Positions 60,974 to 64,000 of a DNA stretch of 64,000 nt are shown piece after piece. The DNA lies in NCBI GenBank assembly GCA_009917545.1, contig QZDW01000010.1:62001-126000 (forward strand). The letters are read 5' to 3'. The translations under genes were made by a program, and so were the position numbers. The stretch's first letter is position 1. Each line of letters opens with the position of its first letter. Under the pieces are notes generated by a model. The model did not search any database. It was given only the letters and a program-made list of their open reading frames with translations, and had not been told where the DNA came from. This stretch comes from a bacterium 1XD42-76 (GTDB taxonomy: Bacteria; Bacillota; Clostridia; Lachnospirales; Lachnospiraceae).

Positions 60974-62593
60974 TTAAGAATTTTCCATAATCTCCATAGC
61001 AAGAATGTCCGTTGTATAGTCCTCATTCTTACCATAGGAGTGAATGGTCAGCTTCATGCCGAAGGGAACGCATTTCAGCCAGACCTCTATAGTGTTGTCA
61101 TGGTAAATAACCATTTTATCCAATATCTCACGGTACAGACTTTCGTTGGTTTCATCAAAGGTCATAATCTCGTCCAAAGCGGTGATATACTGCTCAAATA
61201 CATCAATCTGCATTGCTTGTTCTTTGTCCTTATTCTGTGAATTGGAAAGCAGTTCGGAAAGCTCTGCACGCTGTTCATCGTACCATTTTGTCTGCTCCTG
61301 TAAATCTGCCTTTGTAATCAATCCATCCAACATCAAATCAATGGCTTTACGCTTCTTGGCATTCAGACTTTCCATTTTCTCTGTAATACGCTTTGTATCA
61401 AGTTTCTTATCCGTGATACCTTTAATTGCCTTGATTTCCTGTAGAATTTCCTTCTTCAGTTCCTTCTGATTGGTCTGTAGCTGGCAGATACAATAATGTA
61501 CACAGGTAAGCAATGCTCGCTCATTGATAGAGCCATTGTCACAGCCGATTACTTCGCCATCATCAGATACCTTACTGGTTCCATGATTTGCCGCTGCATA
61601 GCAACGCCAAGCCTTATAGGTTGTGCCGTTTTTCAGCTTCTTGGTACGGCTGACATACCGCTGACCGCACATTCCACAATAGAGCTTACCACTGCACCAA
61701 TAACGGTTGCTGTGCTTAGACTTCACTTCCTCTGTGGGAGTACGCCTAAGAAGCTCCTCCTGTGTACGGTTCCACAAATCCCTATCAATGATAGGCTCAT
61801 GGTGGTCTTTCAAATAAACCATTTCTTCATTCCCTCGATTGTACTTCTTTGCATGTGTCAGATAGTTGGGCGTAAAGGTTTTCTTCTGGCACAAGTCACC
61901 CACATATTTCTCGTTTCGCAAAGTCCTGAGAATAACGGTAGCAGACCACAGCTTAACTCGCTTGGGGCGTAATCCTTCCTCGGATAGTTCCCTTGCAATC
62001 ACATGAGTACCTTTTCCCTCGTTGGTGTACTTATGAAAAATGGCACGGACGATAGGAACTTCCTCCTCGTTAATTGCAAGCTCCCCATTACGGACGTTGT
62101 AACCAATCAAATCCCTACCAAAGACAATCCCTTGCTCCATCCGGCGTTTCTGTCCCCATTTCACACGCTCCGAGGTCTTACGGCTTTCTTCCTGTGCTAT
62201 ACTTGCCATAATGGTCAGACGAAGCTCACCATCCGAATCCCTGGTATCAATGTTATCAATGGTAAAAATCACACCAACACCGTTATCCTTTAGCTTTCGG
62301 GTATAGGACAGGGTATCCACGGTATTTCTTGCAAATCGACATACTTCCTTGGTAAGAATAAGGTCAATTTCACCTTGCATTGCTTCCTCAATCATAGCAT
62401 TAAATCCGGCACGCTTCTTGGTCTGCGTACCACTGATACCCTCATCATAATACACATCACTCAGAACCCAGTCGTCATGATGTGTAATATAATCCGCAAA
62501 GTATTTACGCTGGTTGATTAAGGAATTGGTTTGGTCGTCCTTGTCGGTAGAAACTCTGCAATATGCGGCAACTCTAAGTTTATTTTTTGTCAT
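60974..62593 (-). CDS. Large serine recombinase (integrase/excisase of the element)
   Basis: This 539-aa protein has an N-terminal resolvase catalytic domain (Ser in AAYCRVST near residue 12; KEVCRFARN; DGELRLTIMASIAQEESRKTSERVKWG). A recombinase domain follows (GYNVRNGELAINEEEVPIVRAIF), with a zinc ribbon (CSGKLYCGMCGQRY, RCY, GCDNG) and a C-terminal coiled coil. Such enzymes integrate and excise elements at short att sites through a 2-bp crossover. The ATG at 62593 follows AAGGAGG. The gene reads toward the element end, 68 nt from where cotJC homology stops. Confidence 0.95.
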   Translation of the reverse strand: MTKNKLRVAAYCRVSTDKDDQTNSLINQRKYFADYITHHDDWVLSDVYYDEGISGTQTKKRAGFNAMIEEAMQGEIDLILTKEVCRFARNTVDTLSYTRKLKDNGVGVIFTIDNIDTRDSDGELRLTIMASIAQEESRKTSERVKWGQKRRMEQGIVFGRDLIGYNVRNGELAINEEEVPIVRAIFHKYTNEGKGTHVIARELSEEGLRPKRVKLWSATVILRTLRNEKYVGDLCQKKTFTPNYLTHAKKYNRGNEEMVYLKDHHEPIIDRDLWNRTQEELLRRTPTEEVKSKHSNRYWCSGKLYCGMCGQRYVSRTKKLKNGTTYKAWRCYAAANHGTSKVSDDGEVIGCDNGSINERALLTCVHYCICQLQTNQKELKKEILQEIKAIKGITDKKLDTKRITEKMESLNAKKRKAIDLMLDGLITKADLQEQTKWYDEQRAELSELLSNSQNKDKEQAMQIDVFEQYITALDEIMTFDETNESLYREILDKMVIYHDNTIEVWLKCVPFGMKLTIHSYGKNEDYTTDILAMEIMENS

Positions 62594-62636
62594 TCTGTGT
62601 GTCCTCCTTTTGTTAGGCTGACACATCACCACCTAC

Positions 62637-62665
62637 AGTATAACAATGCGGATGGTGATATGCAA
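62637..62665 (-). promoter_or_regulatory. Recombinase promoter flanked by an inverted repeat
   Basis: On the minus strand TTGCAT (62660-62665), a 17-nt spacer and TATACT (62637-62642) form a good sigma-A promoter. A 7-bp inverted repeat ATCACCA (62625-62631) with TGGTGAT (62653-62659) brackets the -10, as a repressor operator would. Confidence 0.65.
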
Positions 62666-62673
62666 GTAAAATC

Positions 62674-62808
62674 CTACGAATTGTGTTCCAATAAGCTATT
62701 TAGTTGCGTATCTGACAAGATATCCCTCTTATGTAGCTCCTTGTAGATACCACATTTCAGCGTTTTCTTTAATTTCTTTTGTTGTGTAGCATCAAGTGTT
62801 ATATTCAT
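62674..62808 (-). CDS. 44-aa element-encoded protein, unknown
   Basis: The ATG at 62808 follows AAGGAGAA and gives 44 residues (MNITLDATQQKKLKKTLKCG, then IYKELHKRDILSDTQLNSLLE). The second half looks like a short SHOCT-like helical module. A longer frame from 62856 overlaps the relaxase end region and lacks a ribosome-binding site. Position between relaxase and recombinase suggests an accessory role in excision or transfer; not demonstrated. Confidence 0.65.
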   Translation of the reverse strand: MNITLDATQQKKLKKTLKCGIYKELHKRDILSDTQLNSLLEHNS

Positions 62809-62862
62809 TAAATTCTCCTTTTCTGTAAGACTACTTTTATCTGTTTCAAGCACCATTTGCTC

Positions 62863-63909
62863 CTAAAGTTCCTGATTATTAGAATGTATGAATGCTTTTC
62901 TGAAATAATCCTTTAAACCATGCTCTGTAAGAAACTTTTCTGCCATCTGCTTAAATTTATGAAGCTCCCTGACCTCTGCCTCCAGCTTCTTTAAGGTAAG
63001 CCGCTGACTCATGGACTGTTCGCTGGTAAGTTGGGAACTTAGAACTTCATTGAATGCCTTTAATTGCTGATTTTCCTTTCGAAGAGAAGCATTTTCTTTC
63101 TTAAGATTCTTCTCCTTGCTTTCTCCCGCAATCTGTTTCTTTGCCAAATCAGCCAGTTTCTGATAATCGGCTTCCTCCACCGTTACCTTGCCACCAATTA
63201 TTGTTTTACCGGTTGTGATTTCCTCTACAGAACGAATATCCGTCTTTTTTTCAGCAATTGCCTGTAGCCCCTGTTTTTGCCTTTGAATAACCGTGGCAAG
63301 CTCTGCCTTTTCTTTCTCCATATCTGCCTTATACTGCTTTACCGTGCGGTGAACTGCTTCGGAATTCACTTCACCACGCTCAATATCAAATCCGGCTTTC
63401 TGCAAATGCTTTGGCAGTTCCTCCTGTATCTGCCGGAGAATATTACGGTTTATGACCTCTTTAGCGCAGACACGATTATCCCCTGTCATAGGTACAAATC
63501 CGAAGTGCATATGCGGTGTATGCTCATCATTGTGGACTACGGCATAGATTGTATTTTTCTTACCAAAGAGAGTTTCCAAATACTTCATGGAAGACTGAAA
63601 ATATTCTTTTTGTCTCTCCGGTGATAATGTATCAAAAAACTCATTGCTGGATGATATGATAAATTCTGTTAATACAACAGCATCCTTGCGAAGTTTCTTT
63701 CCGGTAGGATTGTTTCTGGCATCTACCAGCTTCATTACTGCCGCAAAGTAATTCTTTTCTGCGCATTCCATCAATCGGTAATTTAAGTGACTACGCTCCA
63801 AATCAATGTCCTGATTGCCGTAATGCTCGTTTTGTCGTTCGTTATGTCGCTCAATCTTTGCGATAGCACCTTTTGTATATTTCTGGCCATGACAAACCAA
63901 TTTTGCCAT
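62863..63909 (-). CDS. MobV-family relaxase (Mob_Pre)
   Basis: This 348-aa protein has MobV motif I with the catalytic-type His (IERHNERQNEHYGN), motif II around NKLR-like SHLNYRLM, and motif III DEHTPHMHFGFVP holding the metal-binding His pair. The C-terminal ~150 residues are a long coiled coil. MobV relaxases nick oriT so that a plasmid or element can be moved by a helper conjugation system. The ATG at 63909 follows AAGGAGGGTGTGA. Its length is at the short end for the family. Confidence 0.93.
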   Translation of the reverse strand: MAKLVCHGQKYTKGAIAKIERHNERQNEHYGNQDIDLERSHLNYRLMECAEKNYFAAVMKLVDARNNPTGKKLRKDAVVLTEFIISSSNEFFDTLSPERQKEYFQSSMKYLETLFGKKNTIYAVVHNDEHTPHMHFGFVPMTGDNRVCAKEVINRNILRQIQEELPKHLQKAGFDIERGEVNSEAVHRTVKQYKADMEKEKAELATVIQRQKQGLQAIAEKKTDIRSVEEITTGKTIIGGKVTVEEADYQKLADLAKKQIAGESKEKNLKKENASLRKENQQLKAFNEVLSSQLTSEQSMSQRLTLKKLEAEVRELHKFKQMAEKFLTEHGLKDYFRKAFIHSNNQEL

Positions 63910-63927
63910 TCACACCCTCCTTTCATA

Positions 63928-63994
63928 ACTTCTGCGAAAGCAACTGCGGGACAGCCGGATACGGCAAATAACCGCAGCCACTTCCAACAGAAGT
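63928..63994. other. Candidate origin of transfer (oriT): nested inverted repeats
   Basis: Just upstream of the relaxase start, three nested inverted repeats share one axis. The outer is acttct 63928-63933 with agaagt 63989-63994. The middle is ctgcgg 63944-63949 with ccgcag 63972-63977. The inner is gccg 63954-63957 with cggc 63962-63965. A separate perfect 5-bp hairpin acttc/gaagt lies at 63980-63994. MobV oriT sites are palindromic and lie 5' of the relaxase gene; no nick-site consensus was identified. Confidence 0.55.
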
Positions 63995-64000
63995 GTAACC

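Larger units (their letters stand above)
60906..64000. mobile_element. Mobilizable element with large serine recombinase, left end within cotJC
   Basis: CotJC homology ends at about 60906 and element DNA continues to the window end. In order from the junction, all on the minus strand: a hairpin, a large serine recombinase, a 44-aa protein, a MobV relaxase and an oriT-like palindrome. The block looks AT-richer than its neighbours. Layout recalls Tn4451/Tn5397-type elements with a terminal recombinase gene. It has its own transfer relaxase but no visible conjugation machinery so far. The right end is not in the window, so size, cargo and exact ends are unknown. Confidence 0.85.

Overview
The window reads as chromosome from a spore-forming anaerobic Firmicute of the Lachnospiraceae / Clostridium cluster XIVa type. 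This is inferred from the gene families: a glgC-glgD pair, a cotJ spore-coat operon, choline-binding-type wall repeats, an Rpn nuclease, many strong AGGAGG ribosome-binding sites and sigma-A-like promoters. No rRNA, tRNA or CRISPR array was seen. A mobilizable element enters at the right end and looks AT-richer than its surroundings.

Layout. 1-3.0 kb: the end of an NlpC/P60 endopeptidase, a 161-aa protein with 27 cysteines and GY-rich repeats, a small coiled-coil protein and an SH3-amidase. 3.0-6.7 kb (minus): an exported ComEC-like metallo-hydrolase, then glgD and glgC. 6.9-8.9 kb: a NitT/TauT-type ABC ATPase and permease without a binding protein; the ATPase has a 72-bp-repeat acidic tail. 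9.4-11.5 kb: a secreted Ig-like surface protein. 11.9-13.9 kb: two decayed and one intact Rpn-type nuclease genes. 14.1-24.7 kb: CapA, HelD, SEC-C protein, methyltransferase, Hsp33, cold-shock protein, DUF5662-type protein, RNase H-like protein, ruvAB, zapA. 24.9-31.3 kb: U32 protein, SEDS protein plus penicillin-binding protein, galE. 32-37 kb: Nudix hydrolase, amidohydrolase, alpha-galactosidase and a YczE-like membrane protein, set among copies of a structured intergenic repeat.

37.1-50.0 kb is a carbohydrate locus. A phosphoesterase, an unusual cytoplasmic ParB-like/BMP fusion and an AraC regulator lie on the minus strand. Divergent from them is an operon of binding lipoprotein, two permeases, GH36 alpha-galactosidase, a small membrane protein, an amylosucrase-like GH13 enzyme and an MsmK-type ATPase. 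Together they would import raffinose-family sugars, split off galactose and process the resulting sucrose; galE and glgCD could take the products onward. 50.2-52.9 kb: acyltransferase, resolvase and TudS-like protein. 52.9-59.6 kb: a phosphodiesterase gene divergent from an Ugp-like ABC operon, then a HAD phosphatase.

59.7-64.0 kb is the most striking part. The cotJA-cotJB-cotJC operon has a sigma-K/E-like promoter, and cotJC is cut after about 62 codons. The cut lies at the edge of an element with a large serine recombinase, a small protein, a MobV relaxase and a nested-palindrome oriT candidate. The layout resembles sporulation genes split by recombinase-bearing elements such as skin in sigK, but the other end lies outside the window. 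A second unusual signal is a roughly 105-bp intergenic repeat, in tandem and dispersed copies, whose predicted stems show compensatory base changes.
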